Source: Gammaproteobacteria bacterium
GTDB lineage: Bacteria; Pseudomonadota; Gammaproteobacteria; Pseudomonadales; Oceanobacteraceae
NCBI GenBank assembly: GCA_013373125.1
Contig: JABXIK010000116.1
Location: 1-39,127 of the forward strand
Direction of reading: 5' to 3'
DNA length: 39,127 nt
Shown: positions 17,959 through 26,290 of the stretch, piece after piece
Position numbering within the stretch: the stretch's first letter is position 1
How the letters are laid out: each line of letters begins with the position of its first letter
Notes under the pieces: model-generated
The model's input: only the letters and a program-made list of their open reading frames with translations
What the model was told of the DNA's origin: nothing
Database searches by the model: none
Program-made: the position numbers and the translations under genes

Positions 17959-18675
17959 ATGGAAATATATGGTCACCGAGGCGCCAAGGGCGTCACAATG
18001 GAAAACAGTTTGGCTGGCTTTCAACTCGCCGCTAGCCAAGGTATCGATCGATTTGAATTGGACGTTCGCCTAAGCAGCGACGGACACATGATGGTCGTTC
18101 ACGATGAAAAATTAATGCGCCTTGCAAATAGCCAACTGAAAGTCAGTAAGAGTACGGCCCAAATTTTAGGAAACACCCACCTCGTAGGCACTCAACAAGG
18201 CATCCCCACATTAGAGCAAGTTGTAGCAGCCTGTCCCAATGTGGTTCATTGGCAGTTTGAAATTAAAACCCATACAACTAACCCTGGTTTTTTACAACCC
18301 ATGGTACAACTCATTGAACGCTTTCAATTACAAGATAAAGTGGTCATTACATCCAAGCATATTGGAATATTACGTGCGTTTAAGCGCACTCTGCCCCACA
18401 TTGAAAGAGGGTATGTTCAAGAGTGGCCCTTACCCAACGGCTTACGTACGGCATTGAGTTTAGAATGCACCCACCTTTGTTTAAATAAAAGTTTAGCAAG
18501 GGAAAGTTATGTAAAAAAAGCGCAAAAAAAAGGACTAAAAGTCAGTGTTTGGACAGTGAATGATGCCGACGACATGTGCCGTTTATATCACCACGGCGCC
18601 GATAGTATCATCAGTGACTTCCCACAAGCTGCCAGAGAAGTTGTCACCCATTTATTAAACAAAAATAATGCATAA
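17959..18675 (+). CDS. Glycerophosphodiester phosphodiesterase
   Basis: A GDPD-family TIM-barrel enzyme that cleaves glycerophosphodiesters to glycerol-3-phosphate and an alcohol. Visible motifs: HRGAKG at the start with the catalytic His, MENSLAGF with the metal-binding Glu, FELDVRLSSDGHMMVVHDEKL with the second His, FEIKTH for metal binding, and VSVWTVNDADDM plus GADSIISDFP at the C-terminus. There is no signal peptide, so it is cytosolic and of the short bacterial type. GTG at 17941 is an alternative that adds six residues; ATG at 17959 gives the usual family N-terminus (MEIYGHRG). It lies 24 bp after the Tus-like gene and overlaps the Sir2 gene start. Confidence 0.9.
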   Translation: MEIYGHRGAKGVTMENSLAGFQLAASQGIDRFELDVRLSSDGHMMVVHDEKLMRLANSQLKVSKSTAQILGNTHLVGTQQGIPTLEQVVAACPNVVHWQFEIKTHTTNPGFLQPMVQLIERFQLQDKVVITSKHIGILRAFKRTLPHIERGYVQEWPLPNGLRTALSLECTHLCLNKSLARESYVKKAQKKGLKVSVWTVNDADDMCRLYHHGADSIISDFPQAAREVVTHLLNKNNA

Positions 18676-19393
18676 TATGAACGCGTTATACATCACAGGA
18701 GCCGGAGTTAGCGCAGAAAGCGGCATTCCAACCTTTCGCGGTAAAGACGGCTTTTGGACCATTGGCAGTCAAAACTATACCCCCATGGAAATGGCTACTC
18801 GAGCCATGTACACCCAACAACCCGCTGAATTTTTAGCTTGGTACTATCATAGATTTGCCAGCTATCGTCATCATGGTCCCAATGAGGTTCATCACTGGCT
18901 AGCAGACAAAAATCTTATCACTCAAAACATCGATGGCCTAGATGGCAAAGCGGGCAATGAAGACTACATCGCGATTCATGGGCGCTTAGATAAAATGACC
19001 ATTTTTCATGAGCAAGGAGATAACGTTTCGATACTCGATGCGCCTTGGGACTTGGTGGATGAAGCACACCTAACAGATTCGTTACTGGATATATTTCAAA
19101 TCGAAAACAAACCCAAACTTAACCAAAGCTATAAGCCTTACGTTTTATTGTTTGATGAGTTTTATACTAATTTATACAAGATTGATGAAGCCCAGCAAAG
19201 AATGCAGAAGGCTGACAAAATCGTATTCATGGGAACGTCTTTTAGTGTCAACATCACGAATATTGCACTAGACACAGCCATGAAAAATCAAATTGAAGTG
19301 GAAGTGGTAGACCCTGATCCTGTTATTTTGCCCTACAAGCACGTCACCTATTTCAAAGGTAAAGCTCTCGATTATATTCAGCAACAAGGTTAA
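18668..19393 (+). CDS. Sir2-family NAD-dependent deacylase without zinc cysteines
   Basis: A 241-residue Sir2 protein that should use NAD+ to deacylate a protein lysine or transfer ADP-ribose. The NAD-binding start ITGAGVSAESGIPTFRG is canonical, TQNIDGLD (residues 85-92) and IHG with catalytic His104 are present, and GTSFSVN matches the late GTS motif. The four zinc-ligand cysteines of the small domain are absent; the whole protein has no cysteine at all. The small domain is instead LDAPWDLVDEAHL and a SYKPYVLLFDEFY stretch. ATG 18668 overlaps the phosphodiesterase stop by 8 bp; ATG 18677 is an alternative. The stop abuts the convergent gene stop with no intervening base and no terminator. 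Confidence 0.8.
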   Translation: MHNMNALYITGAGVSAESGIPTFRGKDGFWTIGSQNYTPMEMATRAMYTQQPAEFLAWYYHRFASYRHHGPNEVHHWLADKNLITQNIDGLDGKAGNEDYIAIHGRLDKMTIFHEQGDNVSILDAPWDLVDEAHLTDSLLDIFQIENKPKLNQSYKPYVLLFDEFYTNLYKIDEAQQRMQKADKIVFMGTSFSVNITNIALDTAMKNQIEVEVVDPDPVILPYKHVTYFKGKALDYIQQQG

Positions 19394-19879
19394 TTAGATA
19401 CCAGCGTATTTTTCCATCAGGCTTAAATACAACAAACGGTTTACTAAATGCTTACTACTTGTGATGCCTTGAGAGTAATTTAAGCTCTCTTGGTATTCTT
19501 GTTTTAAACTGTCTCTTTCTGCCATGAATTCATCAATATCCAATGACTCTTGGCGAGTTATTATAGCTATATTTTTTGCAAAATAACTCAAACCCAATTG
19601 ATCACTGAGCAATGTTTTCACCGCATAATCAAACTGCGTATCGACCTCGGTTGTCTCACCGATTAAGTCTATTTCCATCAAAACATCGACTAAGTATTCA
19701 TTCTCCTGAATGCGATTGATGAGTAAAGAACGCAAACTGGAGTTTTGCCACCTTGCTAATTCGCTTAAAGCGTCATTTGCACGAACGGCTGCGGCATCCA
19801 GTGTTATAGTTTGACTTAAGCTAACACTACTCACTTGCATGAATAGTAAGAAAATAAAAGATTTTAAATTAGGACGCAT
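19394..19879 (-). CDS. Secreted hypothetical protein
   Basis: I do not recognise this 161-residue protein. It begins with a Sec-type leader (SFIFLLFMQVSSVSLSQ) likely cleaved near residue 22, and the mature part is mostly helical and acidic with no cysteines, so it is probably periplasmic. No catalytic motif is visible. Its stop codon abuts the Sir2 gene stop, and its start lies 139 bp from the divergent DUF1499 lipoprotein gene. Confidence 0.6.
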   Translation of the reverse strand: MRPNLKSFIFLLFMQVSSVSLSQTITLDAAAVRANDALSELARWQNSSLRSLLINRIQENEYLVDVLMEIDLIGETTEVDTQFDYAVKTLLSDQLGLSYFAKNIAIITRQESLDIDEFMAERDSLKQEYQESLNYSQGITSSKHLVNRLLYLSLMEKYAGI

Positions 19880-20018
19880 ATCTCCCCCTGTAACATAACC
19901 AAGGGGATTTTACGGGCATTTTTTGAGACACGCATCACACTTAGCAGTCTAAATTGATACATGAGGTTATAATTTGTTAACGTTGCGTAATATTAATTAA
20001 CCTTATGTAAACACCCTA

Positions 20019-20447
20019 ATGAAAGCACTGATTATTATATCTTTCATATTCACACTGCTATCTGGCTGTGCTGGCGTTGCCCCTATTAATTTAGGCGTTC
20101 ATGAAGAGCAACTCGCCCCCTGCCCTAATTCACCTAATTGCGTCTCTAGTTTTGCACAAGATGAACGCAAAATTGAGGCCATCAAACATCTAGATTCACT
20201 CAAACAAGCTCGAACTAAATTGCTTGATGTGCTCAAGCAGTTTGAAAATGCACAAATTATCACAGACCAAGAGCGCTATATTCGATGTGAATTCACCTCA
20301 AGAATATTTGGGTTTGTAGACGATGTTGAGTTTTTGATTCAATCCGACCTCATCCATGTACGCTCGGCATCACGCTTGGGCTACAGCGACCTAGGTGTCA
20401 ACCGTGAGCGCATAGAGGCTATTCGCCAGGCTTTTACCACCCAGTGA
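20019..20447 (+). CDS. DUF1499 domain lipoprotein
   Basis: A 142-residue lipoprotein with lipobox LLSGC (Cys17). The DUF1499 signature CPNSPNCVSS lies at the start of the mature domain, and RSASRLGYSDLGVNRERIE, the second hallmark, is near the end. The DUF1499 function is unknown; the domain occurs in exported proteins of many proteobacteria. A TATAAT at 19968-19973 could be its -10, but no good -35 accompanies it. Confidence 0.85.
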   Translation: MKALIIISFIFTLLSGCAGVAPINLGVHEEQLAPCPNSPNCVSSFAQDERKIEAIKHLDSLKQARTKLLDVLKQFENAQIITDQERYIRCEFTSRIFGFVDDVEFLIQSDLIHVRSASRLGYSDLGVNRERIEAIRQAFTTQ

Positions 20448-20528
20448 TGCTTTCAGCCCACTGGAACAGTGCGTTACAAAGGCCCACAGCAGGCGCCTTA
20501 ATACCCAGATAACATTCTGCTCGTTTCT

Positions 20529-20537
20529 TGGTATAAT
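20529..20537 (+). promoter_or_regulatory. Extended -10 promoter for the ART-like gene
   Basis: TGGTATAAT is a perfect -10 hexamer with the TGn extension, 59 bp upstream of ATG 20597. No -35 close to consensus is visible, as expected for extended -10 promoters. The short DNA between 20447 and here shows nothing else clear. Confidence 0.65.
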
Positions 20538-20596
20538 GCGCCGCAATTTGAATGGCCCAGCTATATATTGGCCATCTACGGCTTACCGGAGTTTGT

Positions 20597-21175
20597 ATGA
20601 CCACCAATATCGAAACCCCAACCCATCTGCAAGACAGCCAAACGCTTCTGAGCGAAGCTGGCTTCAAAACCAGCAATGTTTGGTATCACGGTACAACCAG
20701 TGGCTTAACAAATGCCATTCTTAAAGAAGGCTTAAAGCGCTCTGGCGATAAGGAAATTAACAGTGCCACCAAGAAAACCATGGCCACCATCGGTAATAAC
20801 TACACCGAACGCAAAGACCCTATTTTCTTAACACAAAGCAAAGAATTGGCTCATTTCTGGGCGAATGAAAAGGTCCGTACACGTAAAGTGCACACAGGCA
20901 ATGACGAAACCCCAGAAATCATTGAAGTGACCCTTCCGGATGATTTAAACGCCAACGTAAAACCGGATGTAGGCGCCGTGGTTATGCTAATGGACTTACA
21001 CCAATATATGGGACAACTTGAAGCTATCTATCAATCACATAACCTGGCGTTTGATTTAGACAAGCTGCAAGAAAATGCAATGGAAATTCCTCGTGAAGAG
21101 TATTTGACCAAACTAGGCTTGGCTTACTATCAAACAGATATTGATAGCCAGTACCTCTCCCTAGTGGGCAAATAG
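20597..21175 (+). CDS. Putative ADP-ribosyltransferase-fold protein
   Basis: A 192-residue cytosolic protein of no recognised named family. WYHGTT (His31) followed by an ILKEGL helix, and later IFLTQSKELAHFWANEK, follow the outline of the ART/KptA/DarT fold: HGT near the N-terminus binding NAD, then a strand with FLT/YLT leading into a helix that starts with A-x-x-WA. A third acidic catalytic residue cannot be placed with confidence; the EIIEVTLPDD strand is a candidate. The start ATG 20597 has CGGAG 6 nt upstream and lies after the extended -10 promoter; an upstream in-frame ATG at 20552 lacks a Shine-Dalgarno. The fold call is inference. Confidence 0.5.
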   Translation: MTTNIETPTHLQDSQTLLSEAGFKTSNVWYHGTTSGLTNAILKEGLKRSGDKEINSATKKTMATIGNNYTERKDPIFLTQSKELAHFWANEKVRTRKVHTGNDETPEIIEVTLPDDLNANVKPDVGAVVMLMDLHQYMGQLEAIYQSHNLAFDLDKLQENAMEIPREEYLTKLGLAYYQTDIDSQYLSLVGK

Positions 21176-21187
21176 CCCGATACTCCA

Positions 21188-21226
21188 AGCATAAAAAAAG
21201 CCGAATAATCGGCTTTTTTTTATGCT
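21188..21226. terminator. Bidirectional rho-independent terminator
   Basis: Stem GCCGA-ATAA-TCGGC is extended by a seven-A run paired with the T tract, with outer arms AGCAT and ATGCT. It lies between the convergent ART-like gene and pilU. Confidence 0.9.
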
Positions 21227-21238
21227 TATTTTCTCGGG

Positions 21239-22435
21239 TCATGCACTTTTCCGCATCAAGACCTCTAGCTCTTTTTCTTCTTGTTGAGCGCGATTTTCCT
21301 TCGCCAATTCTTCTGGGGTTTTTTCTAACGATAAACCCGCTAGAGAATCCCCACCTTGTTCTACTGCACCATCACCACCATCAGCTAGCTTAATACGCAG
21401 ACGTAGATTGTTTTCCGAGTCTGCATTTTTAAGTGCTTCCTCAAGAGAAATCTTACCGGACTGATATAGCTTAAATAATGCAGCATCAAAGGTTTGCATA
21501 CCAAGGTTTTCAGATTTAGACATAATCTCTTTAATGCCATCCGTATCACCTTTAAACACAAGATCCTGAATAGTTTTGTTACCCAACAGCACTTCCACCG
21601 CCGCTACTCGTTTTCCGTCTATCGTAGGTATCAAACGTTGCGAAACAATGGCTTGTAAGTTAAGACCTAAATCTTGCAACAATTGCTTATGACGCTCCTC
21701 TGGGAAGAAGTTGATGATTCGATCCAAAGCTTGGTTGGCGTTATTCGCATGTAAGGTCGATATCGCTAAATGACCGGTTTCTGCAAACGCCAGTGCATGC
21801 TCCATGGTTTCTTGATCACGAATCTCCCCTATCAAAATCACATCAGGTGCTTGTCGTAAGGTATTTTTCAGAGCCGCTTTAAAGCTTTTGGTATCCACCC
21901 CAACTTCTCGCTGATTGATGATGGAGCGCTTATGGGTATGAACAAACTCGATAGGGTCTTCGATGGTGATAATATGCCCAGGCACATTGGTATTTCGATG
22001 ATCAATCAAAGATGCAAGAGAAGTCGATTTTCCCGAACCGGTCCCCCCCACAAATAAAATCAAACCACGTTTGGCCAAAATAACTTTCTTTAGAACCTCT
22101 GGTAAACCTAAATCATCAAATCTAGGAATATCCGTTACGATATTACGTGCAACTAATGACACTTCATTGCGCTGGCGAAACATGTTCAAGCGAAAACGAC
22201 CACCGGTTGGCAGACTAATCGCCATGTTTAATTCAAGTTCTTGCTCAAACTCTTTTTTCTGGTCTTCATCCATGACGGCTTCCACCATCTTGGCAATCTG
22301 GCCTGACTTTAAAGGTTCTTTCCCGAGGGGTTTTAACGTGCCTTGAAATTTAGCACTTGGAGGAGCACCTGTACTCAAATATAAATCCGAGCCATCATGC
22401 TTAGCCAAAATCTGCAGGTATTTAATTAACGCCAT
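21239..22435 (-). CDS. pilU: Type IV pilus retraction ATPase, PilU-like
   Basis: A 398-residue hexameric secretion ATPase that drives pilus retraction. Walker A is GGTGSGKST at residues 130-138, the Asp box is IITIEDPIEFVH, Walker B is DVILIGEIRD, and the His box is GHLAISTLHANNA. The N-terminal GSDLYLSTGAPPSAKFQGTL matches PilU/PilT. PilU is preferred because the start and the C-terminal 50 residues, which extend beyond the PilT length (EKTPEELAKENR and a charged tail), fit PilU. pilT is not adjacent as it often is; here pilU stands alone between two terminators. Confidence 0.88.
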   Translation of the reverse strand: MALIKYLQILAKHDGSDLYLSTGAPPSAKFQGTLKPLGKEPLKSGQIAKMVEAVMDEDQKKEFEQELELNMAISLPTGGRFRLNMFRQRNEVSLVARNIVTDIPRFDDLGLPEVLKKVILAKRGLILFVGGTGSGKSTSLASLIDHRNTNVPGHIITIEDPIEFVHTHKRSIINQREVGVDTKSFKAALKNTLRQAPDVILIGEIRDQETMEHALAFAETGHLAISTLHANNANQALDRIINFFPEERHKQLLQDLGLNLQAIVSQRLIPTIDGKRVAAVEVLLGNKTIQDLVFKGDTDGIKEIMSKSENLGMQTFDAALFKLYQSGKISLEEALKNADSENNLRLRIKLADGGDGAVEQGGDSLAGLSLEKTPEELAKENRAQQEEKELEVLMRKSA

Positions 22436-22510
22436 ATATCTACTTCTTATTCTTCAACTACAACACAATTCAGTTTGAATAGATTTAAGCAAATAGCATT
22501 AGGGATGGAT

Positions 22511-22529
22511 ATTTACCATACCGGTAAAT
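22511..22529. promoter_or_regulatory. Dyad upstream of pilU
   Basis: ATTTACC-ATACC-GGTAAAT is a perfect 7-bp inverted repeat with a 5-bp spacer, about 76 bp upstream of the pilU start. It has no T tract, so a protein-binding site is more likely than a terminator. No known regulator consensus is recognised. Confidence 0.35.
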
Positions 22530-22584
22530 GTGCGCCATATAACATTTTGACGATATAAACTTCGTTTTTAGTTTATTTTTTGTA

Positions 22585-22607
22585 TAAAAAACGGGCCGAA
22601 GCCCGTT
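22585..22607 (-). terminator. Rho-independent terminator of sthA
   Basis: On the minus strand AACGGGC-TTCG-GCCCGTT is followed by a T run. A UUCG tetraloop on a GC-rich stem makes this a strong terminator, 18 bp after the sthA stop. Confidence 0.93.
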
Positions 22608-22625
22608 ATATTGAAGACTGCACGC

Positions 22626-24020
22626 CTAAGTTATTCGATTTAGTCCATTCAAGGCCGCAATACGATAAGCCTCAGCCATGGTCGGATAGTTAAACGTGTT
22701 GTTAACAAAATAACTCACATTATTGCCGCCATTGGACTGCTTCATAATGGCTTGGCCGATATGAATAATCTCAGAAGCTTGGTCACCAAAGCAGTGAATG
22801 CCTAAAATTTCTAAGGTTTCACGATGGAATAGAATCTTTAACATCCCAACACTCTCGCCGGTAATCTGAGCACGAGCGATGCTTTTCAAAAACGCTTGAC
22901 CCACTTCATACGGGACTTTCTCGTTAGTGAGTTCGCGTTCAGTTTTACCAATAGAGCTGATTTCAGGAATGGTATAGATACCCGTTGGCACATCATTCAC
23001 AAACCAATAGTCATCATCGCCAGCCAAGTGGGCAGCAGCCGATCGACCTTGGTCATATGCCGCAGATGCAAGACTTGGCCAACCAACCACGTCACCTACT
23101 GCATACACATGGTCACAGCTGGTCTTATAGTTCTCATCCACCTCTACTTGGCCGCGGCTGTTGGGCTCGATAGCCACATGCTCTAAACCTAGGTTATCGG
23201 TATTCCCTTTACGCCCGGCAGCCCATAACAAGGCATCGGCTTTAATGCGCTTGCCCGATTTGAAATTCATAATAACACTGTGCTCATCTGTCTCTACTGA
23301 GTCAAACAACTCGTTATGACGAATCAAAACACCTGTGTCTCTTAGGTGATAACTCAATGCATCAGAAATCTCATCATCCAAAAACGGCAACAAGCGCTCC
23401 CCAGGATTGATCAAATCTACTTTCACACCTAAACCACTAAAAATAGAGGCGTATTCAGAGCCAATTACACCCGCGCCATAAATGATAATAGTGCGCGGGG
23501 TGTGCTCTAGTTTTAAGATCGTGTCGGAATCATAAATACGCTCATGATTAAAGTTCACACCATCTGGACGGAATGGGCTAGAGCCAGTGGCTAATACGAT
23601 TTGGTCTGCGTGTAAACGCGTGCTGGAAGCCGGGCCTTCGGTAATCTCAATGGTATGGCTATCAACAAAACGGCCATGACCATGGTACAAATGCACTCGA
23701 TTGCGGCTATAAAACTCAGTGCGTAATTTAACTTGCTTGGCAATAACACGCTCAGCCGTCTTTAAAACGCGAGGAAAACTAAACCACCTAGGTTCACCGA
23801 TATCACGGAACATAGGGTTAGTGTTATAAGAAATGATCTGCTTAACCGAGTGACGCAACGCCTTAGATGGGATGGTACCAAAATGAGTACAATTCCCCCC
23901 AACCACATTTGCCTCTTCTACCACCGCCACTTTTTTGCCTTTTTTGGCCGCATTCATTGCAGCCCCCTCACCTGAGGGTCCCGTTCCTAATACAATGACG
24001 TCATAATGGTAATCGGCCAT
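22626..24020 (-). CDS. sthA: Soluble pyridine nucleotide transhydrogenase SthA
   Basis: A 464-residue FAD enzyme that moves hydride between NADPH and NAD+, letting cells convert excess NADPH to NADH; E. coli SthA is 466 residues. The FAD motif [11 protein letters not shown] starts at residue 12, and [16 protein letters not shown] (41-56) has a single Cys44 where disulfide oxidoreductases carry C-x4-C, a mark of SthA. The NAD(P) Rossmann motif is GAGVIGSEY at 182-190. The C-terminal interface domain ends [16 protein letters not shown] and [13 protein letters not shown]. It lies upstream of its own terminator and 25 bp downstream of nqrM. Confidence 0.95.
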   Translation of the reverse strand: MADYHYDVIVLGTGPSGEGAAMNAAKKGKKVAVVEEANVVGGNCTHFGTIPSKALRHSVKQIISYNTNPMFRDIGEPRWFSFPRVLKTAERVIAKQVKLRTEFYSRNRVHLYHGHGRFVDSHTIEITEGPASSTRLHADQIVLATGSSPFRPDGVNFNHERIYDSDTILKLEHTPRTIIIYGAGVIGSEYASIFSGLGVKVDLINPGERLLPFLDDEISDALSYHLRDTGVLIRHNELFDSVETDEHSVIMNFKSGKRIKADALLWAAGRKGNTDNLGLEHVAIEPNSRGQVEVDENYKTSCDHVYAVGDVVGWPSLASAAYDQGRSAAAHLAGDDDYWFVNDVPTGIYTIPEISSIGKTERELTNEKVPYEVGQAFLKSIARAQITGESVGMLKILFHRETLEILGIHCFGDQASEIIHIGQAIMKQSNGGNNVSYFVNNTFNYPTMAEAYRIAALNGLNRIT

Positions 24021-24045
24021 TCAGTGCTCCTTAAATTCTGTCTTA

Positions 24046-24276
24046 TTATTTGCTTGCATCGTACCCTAAATCAGATGCTGCTTGATTCGCTACCTTTTTC
24101 TTTTCGGTATCACATTTCTGTTTATCGCCACCACATACATCACACGCTGACTCCATACCGATAGCACTCATGCCACCACAGGATCCGCTGATGGGTTTAC
24201 GGCCCAATAAAACACCCACTGCCATCAAGGCAATGACAATTAACATGAAAACAAATACCAATAAAATCATTTCCAT
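24046..24276 (-). CDS. nqrM: NqrM, (Na+)-NQR maturation protein
   Basis: A small membrane protein of 76 residues needed for assembly of Na+-NQR, thought to help insert iron at the NqrD/NqrE centre. One N-terminal membrane segment (ILLVFVFMLIVIALMAVGVLL) is followed by the signature GRKPISGSCGG and further cysteines ACDVCGGDKQKC, giving a cluster of four. A GTG at 24288 overlapping the apbE stop would add four residues, but GAGG lies 6 nt before the ATG at 24276, which is the better start. It directly follows apbE, the other NQR maturation factor. Confidence 0.92.
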   Translation of the reverse strand: MEMILLVFVFMLIVIALMAVGVLLGRKPISGSCGGMSAIGMESACDVCGGDKQKCDTEKKKVANQAASDLGYDASK

Positions 24277-24284
24277 GGGAAACC

Positions 24285-25289
24285 TCACTTAGCTTGCCAG
24301 CGAGCAAACGCTGGAGATGAATATTCTTTAAACCCTTCTGCACTGCGCTCAATAAGATACGCTTTGATATCCTTCTCTTCTGCAAATGCTTTTGCTTTTT
24401 CCGCTCCCATTACAAGCATAGCAGTCGCAAGCGCATCGGCACGGGCACATCGATCGTCAATAATGGTCACGGATGCCAGTGTATGCTTCACAGGCATAGC
24501 TGTAAAAGGGTCAATAGTATGACTATAGTGCTGACCATCCATTTCAAAGAAATTGCGATAATCGCCAGATGTCGCCATGGCCGCATCGGTAATTTCGAAC
24601 ACCTTCTGCACGCTGCGCTGTGCTTCATCTGGTTTCTCAACCGCCACTCGCCACGACTTACCCGCACCTTTATCACCTTTCACTCGCATCTCACCACCGA
24701 TTTCAACCAGATAGTGTGCTAATTGTTTGGACTCCAATAATTCAGCTACCTTATCTACTGCATATCCTTTGGCAATGGCGGATAAATCCACATAGCGCTG
24801 AGCCTGTTTTTCCATTTCTTGGGTGGTGGTACTCAATAAAATGGCATCAATACCTATTTTTGATTGCGCAACCTGCTTTTCAGCTTCACTGGGCAGCTTT
24901 GTCGGCATTTTATCGGGCCCAAAACCCCATAGATTAACAACAGGGCCAACCGTCACATCAAAATACCCATTAGTGAAGCGATTCAATTCTAATGATAACG
25001 CCATGACCTCATAGAATTCTGGGCTAATTTTTTGCTTGAAAGGTGCTTCAGCCGAATTGAACACGCTCAACTCGCTATCGGATTGGTAAGTGGACATCTG
25101 GCGATTAATATCTTTTAAAAGATCATCAATTTCTTGTTGTGTTGAAACAGGATCGACATCAGAAGATTGCTGCCATTGAATGCTATAGCTGGTACCCATG
25201 GTATAACCATGGATTTTATCAAGATTGATGGGCGCCTCTGAGCAGGCTACCAACTGTAAGAGTAAGACCAATACTGCTAAAAATTTCAT
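24285..25289 (-). CDS. apbE: FAD:protein FMN transferase ApbE
   Basis: A 334-residue lipoprotein (LVAC lipobox, Cys16) that acts on the outer face of the inner membrane and attaches FMN through a phosphoester bond to threonines of NqrB and NqrC. Visible family blocks: YTMGTSYSI at the start of the domain, GYFDVTVGPVVNLWGFG, LSAIAKGYAVDKVAELL, YLVEIGGEMRVKGDKG, SHTIDPFTAMPV and DDRCARADALATAMLVMG, which hold flavin- and Mg-binding residues. It precedes nqrM with an 8-nt gap. The nqr structural operon lies about 5 kb away on the same strand. Confidence 0.95.
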   Translation of the reverse strand: MKFLAVLVLLLQLVACSEAPINLDKIHGYTMGTSYSIQWQQSSDVDPVSTQQEIDDLLKDINRQMSTYQSDSELSVFNSAEAPFKQKISPEFYEVMALSLELNRFTNGYFDVTVGPVVNLWGFGPDKMPTKLPSEAEKQVAQSKIGIDAILLSTTTQEMEKQAQRYVDLSAIAKGYAVDKVAELLESKQLAHYLVEIGGEMRVKGDKGAGKSWRVAVEKPDEAQRSVQKVFEITDAAMATSGDYRNFFEMDGQHYSHTIDPFTAMPVKHTLASVTIIDDRCARADALATAMLVMGAEKAKAFAEEKDIKAYLIERSAEGFKEYSSPAFARWQAK

Positions 25290-25337
25290 TCTTACGCCTT
25301 AAACGATTTCAAATAAAGAGATAAAAAATAATCTTCG

Positions 25338-26273
25338 TTAGGTCAGAGTAGGTATCAATAATTTGTGCAAACGATTTTCACCTAACTGAGTTAACTGCCA
25401 ATAACTACGAATGCCCGATGTCTCTTTAGCCACATTTTCAATTACCCCAGCACCTTTAAGATACGCTTTCAAACGTTGAAATTCGATGTCATTACAGCGC
25501 ACACCAGAAAGTGCATGTGAATCCGGAATAGCTGACATGAAGTTCTCACGGTAATTATCTTCAACGTAAGCCTCTAAAGCCGATCGCATACGATCTTCTG
25601 TCACAGGCGATGTCATCAGTGAGCCAATATTTAGAAATGCCATATCCCAAGTAAGCAAAATGCTTTGTGTCACCTCATGACAATTACCATGTGCAAATAC
25701 CTTTCCGGTAAACCGCATCGGATAGCTTTCCATGCCAAATAAGGTATCTGTGATGGCATCATGCAAGTTCACGTTTAAATCTGGATCAGGTTGTGCTGAC
25801 ACTTCTTTCAAGCCCAACTGAGGTTTCAGGTAGTCACGTAAAACCTGACGAGTGATCAGCAATAAATCTTCTTTATGATTCCAATACTTAAAAATACCTG
25901 ACATGGTTAATCGGTGCAGCGAACGTAAACGCTGAATATCTTGCGCCGACATACCTTTTAATTCGGTATTCTTTAGTAATGCAACCAGTGTTTTTTGTTT
26001 GCTTTTGGCATAGACAGCTTCACGATGGATGTAACTCTCGCTGGTTTCAGAAATGGCGCCATAAGAATCCCCCACCAGCAATACCACAATATCACTGCTG
26101 TCTATGGTTTTGCGCACTAACGACCAATCGTAATCACCAGATTTAGGTGTATAGAAAAGGCTTACCGGCAATCCACCCAATTGAAGAATCACACGGTTAA
26201 TCGTGTACAGAATATCCGAACTATCCTCAGGATCTGCACAAATATAAACCTTAGGTTCTGGGTTATGACTCAT
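25338..26273 (-). CDS. DUF4062/TIR-like domain protein
   Basis: A 311-residue cytosolic protein. The N-terminal ~90 residues read KVYICADPEDSSDILYTINR, then LQLGGLPV, SSDIVVLLVGDSYGAISE, SESYIHREAVYAK and KTLVALLKN, which matches the DUF4062/TIR-like Rossmann pattern (strand, acidic loop, long helix, DIVVLLVG strand, SY-T/I-x-x-E helix, strand). A KYWNHKEDLLLITRQVL helix follows. The C-terminal ~50 residues (LKAYLKGAGVIENV, SYWQLTQLGENRL) look like a winged helix. DUF4062 has no fixed function; TIR-like relatives include nucleotide-processing immune effectors. The longest reading frame starts at TTG 26300, inside the AEC gene; ATG 26273 is closer to AAGGA and is preferred. Both genes probably share one transcript. 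Confidence 0.6.
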   Translation of the reverse strand: MSHNPEPKVYICADPEDSSDILYTINRVILQLGGLPVSLFYTPKSGDYDWSLVRKTIDSSDIVVLLVGDSYGAISETSESYIHREAVYAKSKQKTLVALLKNTELKGMSAQDIQRLRSLHRLTMSGIFKYWNHKEDLLLITRQVLRDYLKPQLGLKEVSAQPDPDLNVNLHDAITDTLFGMESYPMRFTGKVFAHGNCHEVTQSILLTWDMAFLNIGSLMTSPVTEDRMRSALEAYVEDNYRENFMSAIPDSHALSGVRCNDIEFQRLKAYLKGAGVIENVAKETSGIRSYWQLTQLGENRLHKLLIPTLT

Positions 26274-26290
26274 ATCCTTATTTACCGCTG

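Noticed and set aside
20552..20596. ART-like protein starting at ATG 20552
   Set aside because: No Shine-Dalgarno; the extra 15 residues do not extend the domain, while CGGAG precedes ATG 20597.
24277..24288. NqrM starting at GTG 24288
   Set aside because: GAGG lies inside that extension at the right distance from ATG 24276.
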